64,000 nucleotides of DNA. Source: Streptosporangium canum (GTDB lineage Bacteria > Actinomycetota > Actinomycetes > Streptosporangiales > Streptosporangiaceae). The number at the start of each line of letters is the position of its first letter. Position 1 is the first letter of the stretch. The DNA lies in assembly GCF_900113865.1 (NCBI RefSeq), contig NZ_FOQY01000011.1, forward strand, positions 1 to 64,000, given 5' to 3'. The notes beneath the pieces were generated by a model. It was not told where the DNA came from and made no database searches. It worked only from the letters and a program-made list of their open reading frames with translations. Below, in pieces: positions 9,023 through 17,942 of this stretch. The translations under genes were made by a program, and so were the position numbers.

Positions 9023-9466
9023 ATGACCTTTGACGTGGGTGCCTTCATGCTGCAGAGCGTCCCCTTCGCGCGGACACTGGACATCTCCTTCGACAAGGTG
9101 GAGCCGGGGTTCGCGGTGGCCCGCATGCCCGACCGCGCCGACCTCCACAACCACGTGGGCGGCCCGCACGCCGGAGCCCTGTTCAGCCTCGCCGAGTCCG
9201 CCTCCGGCGCCGCGATGCTCTCCGCCTTCGGCGACCAGCTGGCGCGGGCGACCCCGCTGGCCGCGAACGCGGCGATCCGCTACGTGAAGCTCGCGATGGG
9301 CGAGGTCGTCGCCGAGGCGCGCCTGCGGGCTTCCCGGGAGGAGGTCGTGGCCAAGCTGGACGCCGGGGAACGTCCCGAGTTCGAGGTCGCCGTCGAGATC
9401 AGGACCACCGACGGCACGCTGGTCTCCGAGATGACCGTCGCCTGGACCCTGCGTCCCAACCGTTAG
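9023..9466 (+). CDS. Hotdog-fold thioesterase-like protein (DUF4442/PaaI type)
   Basis: This is a single-domain protein of 147 residues. The sequence DLHNHVGGPHAGALFSLAESASGAAM is the central helix and active-site region of the hotdog fold as seen in DUF4442 and PaaI-like thioesterases. It is expected to hydrolyse or bind acyl-CoA or related thioesters, with unknown substrate. The ATG at 9023 fits the domain. An in-frame ATG at 9014 is the alternative. The stop codon lies inside the first unit of the tandem repeat at 9452. Confidence 0.75.
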   Translation: MTFDVGAFMLQSVPFARTLDISFDKVEPGFAVARMPDRADLHNHVGGPHAGALFSLAESASGAAMLSAFGDQLARATPLAANAAIRYVKLAMGEVVAEARLRASREEVVAKLDAGERPEFEVAVEIRTTDGTLVSEMTVAWTLRPNR

Positions 9467-9586
9467 CCACCCCGGCCGTCAGCCGTCCCAACCGTTAGCC
9501 ACCCGGCCGTCAGCCGTCCCAACCGTTAGCCATCCGGCCGTCAGCCGTCCCAACCGTTATTGGCCACCCCGGCCGTCAGCCGTCCC
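9452..9586. repeat. Tandem repeat, 31-35-base unit, four copies, spanning a stop codon
   Basis: Units start at 9452, 9484, 9515 and 9546. Each has CGTCCCAACCGTTAG (or TAT), a CCACC-type stretch and GGCCGTCAGC. A fifth, partial copy begins near 9581. The first unit contains the last codons and TAG stop of the upstream gene, so the array looks like repeated copying of that gene end. Confidence 0.9.
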
Positions 9587-9615
9587 GCGTCCCGGCCGCC
9601 CCGGGATCCACGCCG

Positions 9616-10668
9616 CTAATCCTCGTCGGGTGCGCCCTCGCGGCTGGCGAGCAGGCGGCGCAGGGAGACGAGTCTGGTCGGGTCCGCGTGGCCGGCGGCC
9701 ACCCAGGCGTCCAGGGCGCACTCCTCGCTGAGATGGGTGCAGCCCTTGGGGCAGGCGATCGTGCCCTCCACGAGGTCGGGGAAGCCGGCGAGGACGGTCT
9801 CCACCGAGACGTGGGCCAGGCCGAAGCTGCGCACGCCCGGGGTGTCGATGATCCAGCCGCCCTCGGGGAGCTCCAGAGCCACGGCCGAGGTGGAGGTGTG
9901 GCGACCCCGGCCGGTCACCGCGTTGACATGGGAGACAGCCCGGTTGGCGTCCGGGACCAGGGCGTTGACCAGGGTGGACTTGCCCACGCCCGAGTGGCCG
10001 ACCAGCACGCTGATCCGGCCGCTCAGGCACTCCCGGACCTCGTCGAGGGTGCCGCCCTTCTGGAGCACCACGTACGGCACGCCGAGGGGGGAGTAGAGGG
10101 AGACCAGCTCGTCGGGCGAGGCGAGGTCGGACTTGGTGAGACAGAGCATCGGCTCGATGTCGGCGTCGAAGGCCGCCACCAGCATCCGATCGATCATGCG
10201 CGGGCGGGGCGGCGGGTCGGCCAGGGCCGTCACGATCACGAGCTGGTCGGCGTTGGCGACCACGGGACGCTCGATGCCGTCGGTGTTGTCGGTGTCGTCC
10301 GCGGACCGGCGGAGCATCGAGGTGCGGGGCTCCACGCGGACGACACGGGCCAGCGTGTCGGAGGCGCCGGAGACGTCGCCGACCAGAGCCACCCGGTCGC
10401 CCACCACGATCCCCTTGCGGCCGAGCTCGCGGGCCTTCATGGCCACCACGATCCGGCCGCTCATCGCGGCGCCCTCCGGCCGGTCCTTCTTACGGCGGCG
10501 GCCCTTCTCGCCCACCGACTCCACCAGGCACGTGTAGCGCCCCCGGTCGACGGCCACCACGAAACCCTGGACCGCGTCGTCGTGCGCGGGACGGATCCGG
10601 GTCCGGGGCCGGGAACCCTTTCCCGGCCTGACCCTGACGTCGTCCTCGTCGTATTCGCGCTTTCTCAG
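9616..10668 (-). CDS. rsgA: Ribosome small-subunit-dependent GTPase RsgA
   Basis: RsgA is a circularly permuted GTPase that helps mature the 30S subunit. An OB-fold-like N-terminal region is followed by G-motifs in permuted order: TKSD (G4), GHSGVGKST (G1), DTPG (G3), then a zinc-binding Cys/His cluster (CPKGCTHLSEEC). Open coding sequence with a basic family-like N-terminus (RPRTRIRPAHDDAVQG) continues upstream of the GTG at 10560. I therefore place the start at a CTG at 10668 behind GAGGCGG, giving 350 residues. No ATG, GTG or TTG fits this extension. It lies downstream of aroA. Confidence 0.85.
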   Translation of the reverse strand: MRKREYDEDDVRVRPGKGSRPRTRIRPAHDDAVQGFVVAVDRGRYTCLVESVGEKGRRRKKDRPEGAAMSGRIVVAMKARELGRKGIVVGDRVALVGDVSGASDTLARVVRVEPRTSMLRRSADDTDNTDGIERPVVANADQLVIVTALADPPPRPRMIDRMLVAAFDADIEPMLCLTKSDLASPDELVSLYSPLGVPYVVLQKGGTLDEVRECLSGRISVLVGHSGVGKSTLVNALVPDANRAVSHVNAVTGRGRHTSTSAVALELPEGGWIIDTPGVRSFGLAHVSVETVLAGFPDLVEGTIACPKGCTHLSEECALDAWVAAGHADPTRLVSLRRLLASREGAPDED

Positions 10669-10753
10669 TTTCGCCGCCTCGATCCGACCTCGTGCGAACG
10701 GTCGTCCGCCGCCGCCGGGCGTCGCCTCCGGGGCGTGCCGCCCGGGTTACCCG

Positions 10754-12031
10754 TCACCGCGCGCCCGCCAGCATGTCCGCCCACATGGAGGCGAACTCCG
10801 GAAGAGTCTTACCCGTGGTGGCGATGTTCTCCACCCGCACTCCGGGCACGGCCAGGCCGATCACCGCGCCGGCGGTCGCCATCCGGTGGTCGTCGTAGGT
10901 GTGGAACACCCCGCCGGTGAGGGGACGCGGCCGGATCTCCAGGCCGTCGGCGGTCTCGCTCACGTCGCCGCCGAGGCCGTTGATCTCGGCGGCCAGCGCG
11001 GCCAGCCGGTCGGTCTCGTGCCCGCGGATGTGGGCGACGCCGCTGATCCGGCTGGGGGAGTCGGCCAGGGCTGCGAGGGCGGCGATCGTCGGGGTCAGCT
11101 CGGCCACGTCGCGCAGGTCGGCCTCGATGCCGCCGACGCGCCCGGTGCCGGTGACCCTCAGCCCGCCGGGCACGTGCGCGACGGAGGCGCCCATGTCCGC
11201 CAGCAGCCGCCGGAGCTGGTCACCCGGCTGGGTCGTCTCCGAGGGCCAGCCGGGGACGGTGACCGTGCCGCCGGTGACCATCGCGGCGCAGAGGAACGGC
11301 GCCGCGTTGGACAGGTCGGGCTCCACGGTGAAGTCCCTGGCGCGGATCGGGCCGGGCTCGACCCGCCAGACGTCGGGCTCGGAGTCGTCGACCAGGACGC
11401 CGAACTCGCGCAGCATCTGAACGGTCATCCGGATGTGCGGCTGGGACGGGATCGGCGGGCCGGAGTGCCGTACCGTCAGGCCCTTCTCGAACCGGGCCGC
11501 GGTCAGCAGCAGGCCGGAGAGGAACTGGGAGGACCCCGACGCGTCGAGCGTCACCTCCCCGCCGGTCAGCGGGCCCCGGACGGTGAACGGCAGGGCGTCG
11601 TTGTCCACTTCGGCGCCGAGGGCGCGCAGCGCGGCCAGGATCGTGCCCATCGGCCGCTTGCGCGCGTGCGGGTCGCCGTCGAAGAAAACCTCGCCGTCGC
11701 TCAGCGCCGCCATCGGCGGTACGAACCGCATCACGGTGCCCGCGAGCCCCACGTCGATCCGCGCCCCGCCGGTGACCGGGCCGGGCGTGATCGCCCAGTC
11801 GACGCTGGAGGCGCCCTCGTTGGAGGGGGTCATCGTGGCGCCGAGGGCCCGGAGCGCGTCCGCCATCAGGTCGGCGTCCCGGCTGCGCAGTGCCAGCCGT
11901 ACCGTGCCCGGTCCGTCGGCCAGCGCGGCGAGCAGCAGCGCGCGGTTGGTCACGGACTTGGAGCCGGGCAGGGGAACGGACGCACGGACGGGTTCGGTCG
12001 CGGTCGGTGCGGGCCACAGCGGAGCGGACAT
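10754..12031 (-). CDS. aroA: 3-phosphoshikimate 1-carboxyvinyltransferase (EPSP synthase)
   Basis: AroA transfers the enolpyruvyl group of PEP to shikimate 3-phosphate in chorismate synthesis. The 425-residue protein has the N-terminal [19 protein letters not shown] motif, the LAGTVMRF region (LGNAGTAMR in many homologues), the [10 protein letters not shown] segment and the C-terminal [14 protein letters not shown] motif. The start is ATG 12031. It is divergent from the SRAP gene and upstream of rsgA, a gene order also known around Rv3226c-Rv3228 in mycobacteria. Confidence 0.96.
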   Translation of the reverse strand: MSAPLWPAPTATEPVRASVPLPGSKSVTNRALLLAALADGPGTVRLALRSRDADLMADALRALGATMTPSNEGASSVDWAITPGPVTGGARIDVGLAGTVMRFVPPMAALSDGEVFFDGDPHARKRPMGTILAALRALGAEVDNDALPFTVRGPLTGGEVTLDASGSSQFLSGLLLTAARFEKGLTVRHSGPPIPSQPHIRMTVQMLREFGVLVDDSEPDVWRVEPGPIRARDFTVEPDLSNAAPFLCAAMVTGGTVTVPGWPSETTQPGDQLRRLLADMGASVAHVPGGLRVTGTGRVGGIEADLRDVAELTPTIAALAALADSPSRISGVAHIRGHETDRLAALAAEINGLGGDVSETADGLEIRPRPLTGGVFHTYDDHRMATAGAVIGLAVPGVRVENIATTGKTLPEFASMWADMLAGAR

Positions 12032-12090
12032 GGTCAAAAGCCTACCGGGGTGGTGACGCTGCGCCCTCGGACCCGTGGCAAGGTGGTGAT

Positions 12091-12852
12091 ATGTGCGGGA
12101 GATACGCGTCTGCGCGCGACAAGCAGGAGTTGCTTGAGGAGTTCCAGGTCGAGGTCGACGGGGCAGCCGAGGAGGAGCTCCGGCCCGACTACAACGTCGC
12201 GCCGACCAAACCGGTCTACGCGGTGATGAGCCGGGTGCCGAAGGCCAACCCGGAGGGTCGGGCGGTCCGGCAGCTGCAGGTGCTCCGCTGGGGCCTGGTC
12301 CCGGCCTGGGCGAAGGATCCGTCCATCGGCTCAAGGATGATCAACGCGCGGGTGGAGACGGTCACCGAGAAGCCGTCGTTCCGCAGGGCGTTCGCCCAGC
12401 GCCGGTGCCTGCTCCCCGCCGACGGCTACTTCGAGTGGGCCGTGCCGGACGGGGACGGGACGGCCAAGAAGCCGAAGAAGCAGCCCTACTTCATCCAGCC
12501 GGCCGACGGCGGGATCATGGCCATGGCGGGGCTGTACGAGTTCTGGCGGGACCGGGGCAGGCCCGACGACGACCCGCTCGCGTGGCTGGCGACCTGCGCG
12601 ATCATCACCACCTCCGCCCTGGACGAGGCCGGTCGGGTCCACGACCGGATGCCGATGCTGATCGAGCGGGACCGCTGGTCGGAGTGGCTCGACCCCGGGG
12701 TGCCCGACGCGCAGGGGTTCCTGGTCCCCGCCGGCTCCACCGGGCTGAAGGTGTATCCGGTCTCCACCGCGGTGAACTCGGTGCGCAACAACGGCCCGGA
12801 GCTGATCGAGCCGCTGCGGGACGAGGAAGGTGACGGTCAAGCACTCTTCTGA
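12091..12852 (+). CDS. SRAP domain protein (YedK/HMCES family)
   Basis: SRAP proteins cross-link to abasic sites in single-stranded DNA through the N-terminal Cys and protect them. The ATG at 12091 gives MCGRYAS, so Cys2 is exposed after Met removal as the family requires. Other active-site residues are present: Asn in DYNVAPTK, Glu in DGYFEW and His in VHDRMP. Length is 253 residues, normal for the family. The family was long annotated DUF159. Position beside aroA is conserved in mycobacteria. Confidence 0.93.
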   Translation: MCGRYASARDKQELLEEFQVEVDGAAEEELRPDYNVAPTKPVYAVMSRVPKANPEGRAVRQLQVLRWGLVPAWAKDPSIGSRMINARVETVTEKPSFRRAFAQRRCLLPADGYFEWAVPDGDGTAKKPKKQPYFIQPADGGIMAMAGLYEFWRDRGRPDDDPLAWLATCAIITTSALDEAGRVHDRMPMLIERDRWSEWLDPGVPDAQGFLVPAGSTGLKVYPVSTAVNSVRNNGPELIEPLRDEEGDGQALF

Positions 12853-13033
12853 GCGCGCTCCGTATCCGAAAACGCTCCGTGACCGGTGTAAAACCCGCGG
12901 CGAGTGGGCATCCGCTGATGAAGGCGATAGCTCCTGAGGGGGTGATCGCCGCATAAATTCATCCCCTTCGCGCCTGACGGGAGAATCGGGGATCCCTTCA
13001 CAGGCCGTCCCCACCCTGCGGAGGTGCGGATAC

Positions 13034-13366
13034 GTGAACGACGCGACCGCGCGTATGCGTCTGGAGAGCATGCTCGCCGAGCTCGACCGGTCCATCGGGG
13101 TCCTGCGGGGAGATCCTCTGGCCGTGTGGGACCGGTCCCCGGCGGACGGCGGGTCGGTCCTGACCGACGCGGACCGCAACCGGGCCATGCTGGAGGCGGC
13201 CACCCGGCAGCGCCGGTCGGTGCTTGAGGCGCTCAAACGGCTGGACGAGGGGCTCTACGGCCTCTGCGCCGACTGCGGCGGCCCCGTGCCGGAGGGCAGG
13301 CTCGAAGCGCGACCCGAGGCCACCCGCTGCGTGCAGTGCCAGTCCAGGCGCGAGCGCAGGCGCTGA
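13034..13366 (+). CDS. DksA/TraR-type zinc finger protein
   Basis: This is a 110-residue protein with an N-terminal helical part (about 1-75) and a C-terminal four-Cys zinc finger, CADC about 20 residues before CVQC. This is the DksA/TraR pattern, linked to RNA polymerase secondary-channel binding. The coiled coil here is short and the tip acidic residues cannot be judged by eye. The GTG at 13034 is preceded by GGAGGTGCGG. Likely a transcription-modulating protein, with no specific target known. Confidence 0.85.
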   Translation: MNDATARMRLESMLAELDRSIGVLRGDPLAVWDRSPADGGSVLTDADRNRAMLEAATRQRRSVLEALKRLDEGLYGLCADCGGPVPEGRLEARPEATRCVQCQSRRERRR

Positions 13367-13429
13367 CCCGCCGCCGCCCGGCTCCGCGGGGCTGAGCGGC
13401 CCCGCGGAGCCCTGGCCGGGCGCGGCCCC

Positions 13430-14170
13430 CTACCTGCGGCGGGCGCTCGCGACCAGGTGGATGCCCACCGTGTCGTCGTCGTCCGTGTGGGCCTCCAGTT
13501 CGGTGTTCACCAGCCAGGTGAGCGCGCGGGAGTCGGAGGCCAGCACGTGGTCGACCGTCGAGGGGGACAGCACGGTGCGGGGCCGTACCCACTCGACCTC
13601 CAGGCCCGCCTCGGTGAGCAGGTCGCGGAGCTGGCCGCTGCTGAAGCACCGGGTGATGCTCCCGTCCGGCCATGGCACGAGCATGACCTCGCCGGTCTGG
13701 CGCAGATGGGCCCAGTAGTTCTGCTCGGCGAGGATCGCCATGCCCAGCACCAGGGAGTCGACGCAGATCAGCGCCCGCCCGCCCGGACGCAGCACCCGGG
13801 CGACGTCGCCGATCGCGGACTCGGCCATGAGTTCCACCGACATCGCCCGCTCCTCGGCGAGCACGGCGTCCACGCTGCAGTCGGGGAGGAAACGGAGATC
13901 GTCGGCGCGGACCTGGCGGACCTTGGAGGCGTCGTGCAGCAGTGGCTGGCCCTCCACGGTGCGGCGGAAGTCGACCACCTCCAGCACCCGGTGCCCGGCC
14001 CTGGCGGCCTGGGCGGACCAGCGGCCCCTGCCGCCGGACATGTCGAGGACGGTGGAAGGGCTCTCCGGCAGCCATCGGCTCAGCTGCTCGGCGGCGACCG
14101 CGCGATAAAAGGTCCAGTACGGCCCGAGCGTTCCTGAGCCGTTCAGCTCTTCGGCCGGGATGGGCAGCAC
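13430..14170 (-). CDS. Class I SAM-dependent methyltransferase
   Basis: The 246-residue protein has a Rossmann-like methyltransferase fold: motif [14 protein letters not shown] near residue 40, an acidic residue at the end of strand 2 (EVVDF), and a post-I segment [19 protein letters not shown]. Substrate unknown. GTG 14170 is chosen because CAGGAG lies six bases upstream. An earlier start at 14254 would run through the sigR promoter region. It is divergent from sigR and might belong to the same stress response, but that is only positional. Confidence 0.8.
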   Translation of the reverse strand: MLPIPAEELNGSGTLGPYWTFYRAVAAEQLSRWLPESPSTVLDMSGGRGRWSAQAARAGHRVLEVVDFRRTVEGQPLLHDASKVRQVRADDLRFLPDCSVDAVLAEERAMSVELMAESAIGDVARVLRPGGRALICVDSLVLGMAILAEQNYWAHLRQTGEVMLVPWPDGSITRCFSSGQLRDLLTEAGLEVEWVRPRTVLSPSTVDHVLASDSRALTWLVNTELEAHTDDDDTVGIHLVASARRR

Positions 14171-14266
14171 AAGCGGCTCCTGGCGTCGGGTATCCGGTGG
14201 TCTACAGCTACCTGCCGGTACGTATGTTTTTCCCCGTACCGGGTCCTTCGTCACCTTCTATCTTGT

Positions 14267-14294
14267 GGGAACAGATGACCGGACGGGCGTGTTG
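14267..14294 (+). promoter_or_regulatory. SigR-type promoter (autoregulatory) upstream of sigR
   Basis: GGGAAC at 14267-14272 and GTTG at 14291-14294 are separated by exactly 18 bases. This fits the SigR consensus GGAAT-N18-GTT with one mismatch. Transcription would begin near 14300, upstream of an in-frame ATG at 14337, as for the SigR-dependent second promoter in Streptomyces. Confidence 0.7.
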
Positions 14295-14453
14295 CAAGCG
14301 GACAACGCACGATCCTTTCGGGAGGTTGGCAAGCCGATGCTCGCGTTGATCGAACCCATCACCCGCCCCGGTGATCGGTCCCTCCCTGATGAGCGGGTAT
14401 TCTCCGCTCAGTACGGAGTCCCGCGTCAGCAGGGCTCCGGCGATCTTAAGGGG

Positions 14454-15059
14454 GTGGGTCCGGTCCCTGCGACAGACGAGGAGACTCTGGAGCAGCGGAG
14501 CACACGGTTCGAGCGGGATGTGATGCCCTATCTCGACCAGCTCTACTCCGCCGCGCTTCGGATGACCCGGAACCCAGCGGATGCCGAAGACCTCCTTCAG
14601 GAGACCTTCGCCAAGGCCTTCGCCTCCTTCCACCAGTTCCAGGAAGGCACGAACCTCAAGGCCTGGCTGTACCGCATCCTGACCAACACCTTCATCAACA
14701 GCTACCGCAAGAAGCAGCGGGAGCCCAAGCAGTCGGGCGCCGAGGAGATCGAGGACTGGCAGCTCGCCAGGGCCGAGTCGCACACCTCGGCCGGGCTGAA
14801 GTCCGCGGAGATCGAGGCGCTCGAGCATCTCCCCGACAGCGACGTGAAGCAGGCACTGGCCGCGCTCCCCGAGGAGTTCCGGATCGCGGTCTACCTCGCC
14901 GACGTCGAGGGTTTCCCCTACAAGGAGATCGCCGACATCATGGGCACCCCCATCGGGACCGTGATGTCGAGGCTCCACCGTGGCCGCCGTCAGTTGCGGA
15001 CGCAGCTTGAGGACTACGCCCGCGAGCGTGGCCTGGTTCCCGCGGAGGGTGCGAAGTGA
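14454..15059 (+). CDS. sigR: Thiol-oxidative-stress ECF sigma factor SigR
   Basis: SigR is an ECF sigma factor controlling disulfide stress genes and is held inactive by RsrA under reducing conditions. Region 2 ([30 protein letters not shown], quoted in part, about residues 28-57) and region 4 ([20 protein letters not shown]) are nearly identical to those of known SigR/SigH proteins. The GTG at 14454 gives a start resembling Streptomyces SigR (MGPV), 201 residues. An in-frame ATG at 14337 would add 39 residues and lies downstream of the SigR-type promoter, so a longer isoform is likely under stress. rsrA follows. Confidence 0.93.
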   Translation: MGPVPATDEETLEQRSTRFERDVMPYLDQLYSAALRMTRNPADAEDLLQETFAKAFASFHQFQEGTNLKAWLYRILTNTFINSYRKKQREPKQSGAEEIEDWQLARAESHTSAGLKSAEIEALEHLPDSDVKQALAALPEEFRIAVYLADVEGFPYKEIADIMGTPIGTVMSRLHRGRRQLRTQLEDYARERGLVPAEGAK

Positions 15060-15130
15060 GCGAGCGATCCGACGGCGACCACGGGCTCGGGCGCACCGGC
15101 CCGGCGACCTCGGGCGAGGTGATCGCATGA
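15056..15130 (+). CDS. Possible 24-codon ORF bridging sigR and rsrA
   Basis: A GTG at 15056 overlaps the sigR stop (GTGA), and the 24-codon frame ends in a TGA that overlaps the rsrA ATG (ATGA at 15127-15130). It would carry ribosomes across the 67-base gap between the two genes. The peptide ([10 protein letters not shown]...) has no recognisable domain. The overlaps may be chance. If translated, it may matter only for translational coupling and SigR:RsrA balance. Confidence 0.3.
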   Translation: MSERSDGDHGLGRTGPATSGEVIA

Positions 15131-15393
15131 GCTGCGGGAAGCCGCACGCCACCGACTGCCGGGAAGTCCTGGACAAGGTCTACACCTACCTCGACGGTGA
15201 GCTCGACGAGAACAACTGCGTCGACATCCGTGAGCACCTGGACGAGTGCGGGCCCTGCCTGGAGGAGTACGGCCTGGAGCAGGTCGTCAAGCAGCTCATC
15301 GCCAAGCACTGTGGGTGTGACCGGGTTTCGGAGGATCTGCGGGCCAAGGTGCTCACCAGGATCGAGCAGGTCCGCTCCGAACTGACCGGCTGA
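15127..15393 (+). CDS. rsrA: Redox-sensing zinc anti-sigma factor RsrA
   Basis: RsrA binds SigR when reduced and zinc-loaded and releases it when its Cys residues form a disulfide. The 88-residue protein has Cys3, Cys11, Cys31, His37, Cys41 and Cys44. The His37-x3-Cys41-x2-Cys44 zinc motif (HLDECGPC) and Cys11 match the residues known to be essential in Streptomyces RsrA. ATG 15127 starts MSCGKPH. It is co-transcribed with sigR. Confidence 0.94.
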   Translation: MSCGKPHATDCREVLDKVYTYLDGELDENNCVDIREHLDECGPCLEEYGLEQVVKQLIAKHCGCDRVSEDLRAKVLTRIEQVRSELTG

Positions 15394-15406
15394 CCTCCTA
15401 GGATCT

Positions 15407-15430
15407 CTCGTACGGCCATGGCCATACGAG
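15407..15430. terminator. Inverted repeat between rsrA and epimerase gene
   Basis: CTCGTACGGCCATGGCCATACGAG is nearly self-complementary (22 of 24 positions) and starts 14 bases after the rsrA stop. It could be a weak terminator or an operator. There is no T-run, so termination is uncertain. Confidence 0.35.
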
Positions 15431-15442
15431 CTGGGGGGCAGC

Positions 15443-16387
15443 ATGCGGATACTCGTCACCGGTGGAGCGGGATTCATCGGATCCAATCTGGTGGACCGGC
15501 TGCTGGCGGACGGCCACGAGGTCATGGCCGTGGACGACCTGTCCAGCGGGGATCGCGACAACCTCGTCGCCGCCGCGCAGAGCCCGCTCTTCATGCTGCA
15601 CCAGATGGATGTCCGCGACCCGGCGCTGATCGGCCTGGTCGCCGAGTGGAAGCCCGAGGTCGTCTGTCACCTCGCCGCGCAGATCAGCGTGCGCAAGAGC
15701 GTGGCCGACCCCGTCCACGACGCCCGGCTCAACGTCGAGGGCACCGCCTCCGTCCTCACCGCCGCCCACCACGGCGGCACCCGCAAGGTCGTCTTCGCCT
15801 CCTCGGTCGCCGTGTACGGCAGGCCCGCGGTCATCCCGGTCCCCGCAGACGCGGCGGTCGACCCGCGCTCGCCGTACGCGGCCTCCAAGCTCAGCGCGGA
15901 GACCTACCTGGCCGCTTTCAAGGCCCTGCACGGCATCGACTACACCACGCTGGTGCTCGCCAACGTCTACGGCCCGCGCCAGTCGCCCGAGGGTGAGGCC
16001 GGGGTGGTCGCCATCTTCACCGACGCCCTGCTCAACGGCACGCCCACGGTGCTGTACGGCGACGGCACCCAGACCCGCGACTACGTCTTCGTCGACGACG
16101 TGGTGGACGGCTTCGCCCGTGCCTGCGGAAACGCCGGCAACGGCCGCCGGTTCAACCTGGGCACCGGGGTGGAGACCACCGACCGCGCGCTGCACACCCT
16201 GGTGGCCGAGGCCGCGGGCGCCGCCGACGGGCCGGGCCGCGCCGAGGCGCGCCTGGGCGACCTGCCGGCGATGGCCGTCGATCCGGCGCCCGCGATCGAG
16301 GGGCTGGGCTGGCGCCCCCAGACGGACCTGGCCACCGGGCTGAAGGCCACGGTCGACTGGGCGAGGGCTCGTCTGGAGGTCCGTTAG
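15443..16387 (+). CDS. NAD-dependent sugar epimerase/dehydratase (UDP-glucose 4-epimerase-like)
   Basis: This is an extended short-chain dehydrogenase of 314 residues. The NAD-binding motif GGAGFIGSNL is at about 7-16, the catalytic Ser is in FASSVAVYG, and the YxxxK pair is Tyr/Lys in SPYAASKL. The segments NVYGPRQ and RDYVFVDDVV are typical of nucleotide-sugar 4-epimerases. The GGGGGG site before ATG 15443 is good. It likely interconverts UDP-sugars for wall or glycan synthesis. The exact sugar cannot be read from sequence. Confidence 0.85.
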   Translation: MRILVTGGAGFIGSNLVDRLLADGHEVMAVDDLSSGDRDNLVAAAQSPLFMLHQMDVRDPALIGLVAEWKPEVVCHLAAQISVRKSVADPVHDARLNVEGTASVLTAAHHGGTRKVVFASSVAVYGRPAVIPVPADAAVDPRSPYAASKLSAETYLAAFKALHGIDYTTLVLANVYGPRQSPEGEAGVVAIFTDALLNGTPTVLYGDGTQTRDYVFVDDVVDGFARACGNAGNGRRFNLGTGVETTDRALHTLVAEAAGAADGPGRAEARLGDLPAMAVDPAPAIEGLGWRPQTDLATGLKATVDWARARLEVR

Positions 16388-16512
16388 TCCCGGCACCCCG
16401 CGATGGCGTGCGGTGATGGCATGGTTACGCTTTGCTTGCGATTCTCGATCAGTCCCTCCCGTTCGGGCTTGCTTCTGTAGCCTGAGTTGCGAAAACGACA
16501 TGGAGGCAGCGC

Positions 16513-16563
16513 ATGTTGAAGGAAACGGTCAACCCCGCACGTCCGGGGATCTCCTGGACTTGA
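16513..16563 (+). CDS. Possible 16-residue leader ORF before the HD-GYP gene
   Basis: An ATG at 16513 follows a perfect GGAGG with six-base spacing and opens a 16-codon frame (MLKETVNPARPGISWT) ending at TGA 16561-16563. The next gene begins 23 bases later with a weaker ribosome site. It could be a regulatory leader peptide or an unrelated small protein. No similar peptide is known to me. Confidence 0.35.
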   Translation: MLKETVNPARPGISWT

Positions 16564-16586
16564 GCACGCGCTCATAGGACCCAAGG

Positions 16587-17942
16587 GTGGCCGCTTTGCG
16601 TGGACTGCCATGGTTTGCCAAGGTCTACCTGGTTGCTGTGATCGGAGCGGCATTCGCGCTGCTCGGATACAGCGTGGCGGTGAGCGGTCGTCTCGAGCAG
16701 CTTGACTGGTCGAACCTGCTGGTGCTGGCCTTGCTGTTCCTGGTGTGCGAGTCGGTGCCGACTCTGCTCAACGTCAAGCAGGCCGCGGTGTCGGTCAGCT
16801 TCTCGGCCGCGCTCGCCGCGGTGGTGCTCGTCGGCCCCGAGGGGGCGGCGCTGGTCGGCATGACGGCCGTCTTCAGCGTGCGGCCCGGCCTGCCGCTGGT
16901 GAAGCGGCTGTTCAACGGCGCCCAGTTCGCCGTCTGCGGCTACGTCGCGGGAAAGATCTACGAGTGGCTGGGGGGCGGGGTCGGCCTGCCGACCATCGCC
17001 GGGTTCGACGACCTGATCGTGCCGTTCGCCGGCGCGGCGGCGGTCTTCGTCCCGCTCAACTTCATCCTGATCGCGCTCGTGCTCGTGCTCACCGGGCAGG
17101 CGGACCAGGTGCCGCTGCGGGGGGTGGCCCAGTTCATGGTCTCCTACCTGGGTTACGCCACCTTCGGGCTGCTGATCGCCGGGCTCTGGGCGACGGTCAG
17201 CTCGATCTCCGCGGTCCTCGTGCTGCTCCCGCTGTTCGTCGCCCGCTGGGCCTTCGGCCAGTACAACGCCCAGCAGCGCTCCTACGACGCCACGATCGCC
17301 GCGCTCTGCCAGGCCGTGGAGACCAAGGACTACTACACCCGTGGCCACTGCACCCGCGTCTCGCTGGCCTCCGGCATGATCGCCCATGAGATCGGCATGG
17401 GGTCCGAGCGGCTCCGGGCGATCCGCTACGCGGGGATGCTGCACGACGTGGGCAAGCTGGGCGTGCCGACCAAGGTGCTGCAGAAGGACGGCCCGCTCAC
17501 CGAGGAGGAGTTCGCCGCCATCCAGCTCCACCCGATGCGGGGGCTGGAGATCGTGCGCGGCATCGACTTCCTGGACGAGGCGTTCGCCGGGATCATGCAC
17601 CACCATGAGCGGCAGGACGGCAAGGGGTACCCCATGGGGCTGGCCGGGGACGAGATCCCGGAGTTCGCCCGGATCATCGCGGTGGCCGACGCCTTCGACT
17701 CGATGACCTCCGACCGCTCCTACCGGGGCGCCCGTCCCGTGGAGGTGGCCATGGCCGAGCTCCGCAAGGGGGCCGGCACCCAGTTCGACCCGGTGATGGT
17801 CGTCGCGTTCATCAAGGCCGTCGACCGCGACGGCTGGGAGCCTCCGCGCAAGGTCATCACGCCTCCGGCCGGTGCGGCGGAGACCACCACCAAGGACCAC
17901 GACGACCCGACCATGCCCATCCAGGTGGTGTCGGAGCGGTGA
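16587..17942 (+). CDS. HD-GYP domain membrane protein (probable c-di-GMP phosphodiesterase)
   Basis: The 451-residue protein has about seven hydrophobic membrane segments in residues 1-220, then a complete HD-GYP domain. Visible motifs are the first His in GHCTRVS, the metal pair in AGMLHDVGKLG and the diagnostic HHERQDGKGYP, followed by RIIAVADAFDSMTSDRSYR. These are the residues needed for hydrolysis of cyclic di-GMP. The GTG at 16587 is the only reasonable start, with a modest AAGG site. Its stop overlaps the start of a repeat-coded ORF, and a second HD protein follows. Confidence 0.88.
   Translation: MAALRGLPWFAKVYLVAVIGAAFALLGYSVAVSGRLEQLDWSNLLVLALLFLVCESVPTLLNVKQAAVSVSFSAALAAVVLVGPEGAALVGMTAVFSVRPGLPLVKRLFNGAQFAVCGYVAGKIYEWLGGGVGLPTIAGFDDLIVPFAGAAAVFVPLNFILIALVLVLTGQADQVPLRGVAQFMVSYLGYATFGLLIAGLWATVSSISAVLVLLPLFVARWAFGQYNAQQRSYDATIAALCQAVETKDYYTRGHCTRVSLASGMIAHEIGMGSERLRAIRYAGMLHDVGKLGVPTKVLQKDGPLTEEEFAAIQLHPMRGLEIVRGIDFLDEAFAGIMHHHERQDGKGYPMGLAGDEIPEFARIIAVADAFDSMTSDRSYRGARPVEVAMAELRKGAGTQFDPVMVVAFIKAVDRDGWEPPRKVITPPAGAAETTTKDHDDPTMPIQVVSER

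Noticed and set aside
14160..14337. Extended N-terminus of SigR beginning before the SigR promoter
   Set aside because: The open frame upstream of 14337 overlaps the promoter and the divergent methyltransferase start and has no ribosome site.
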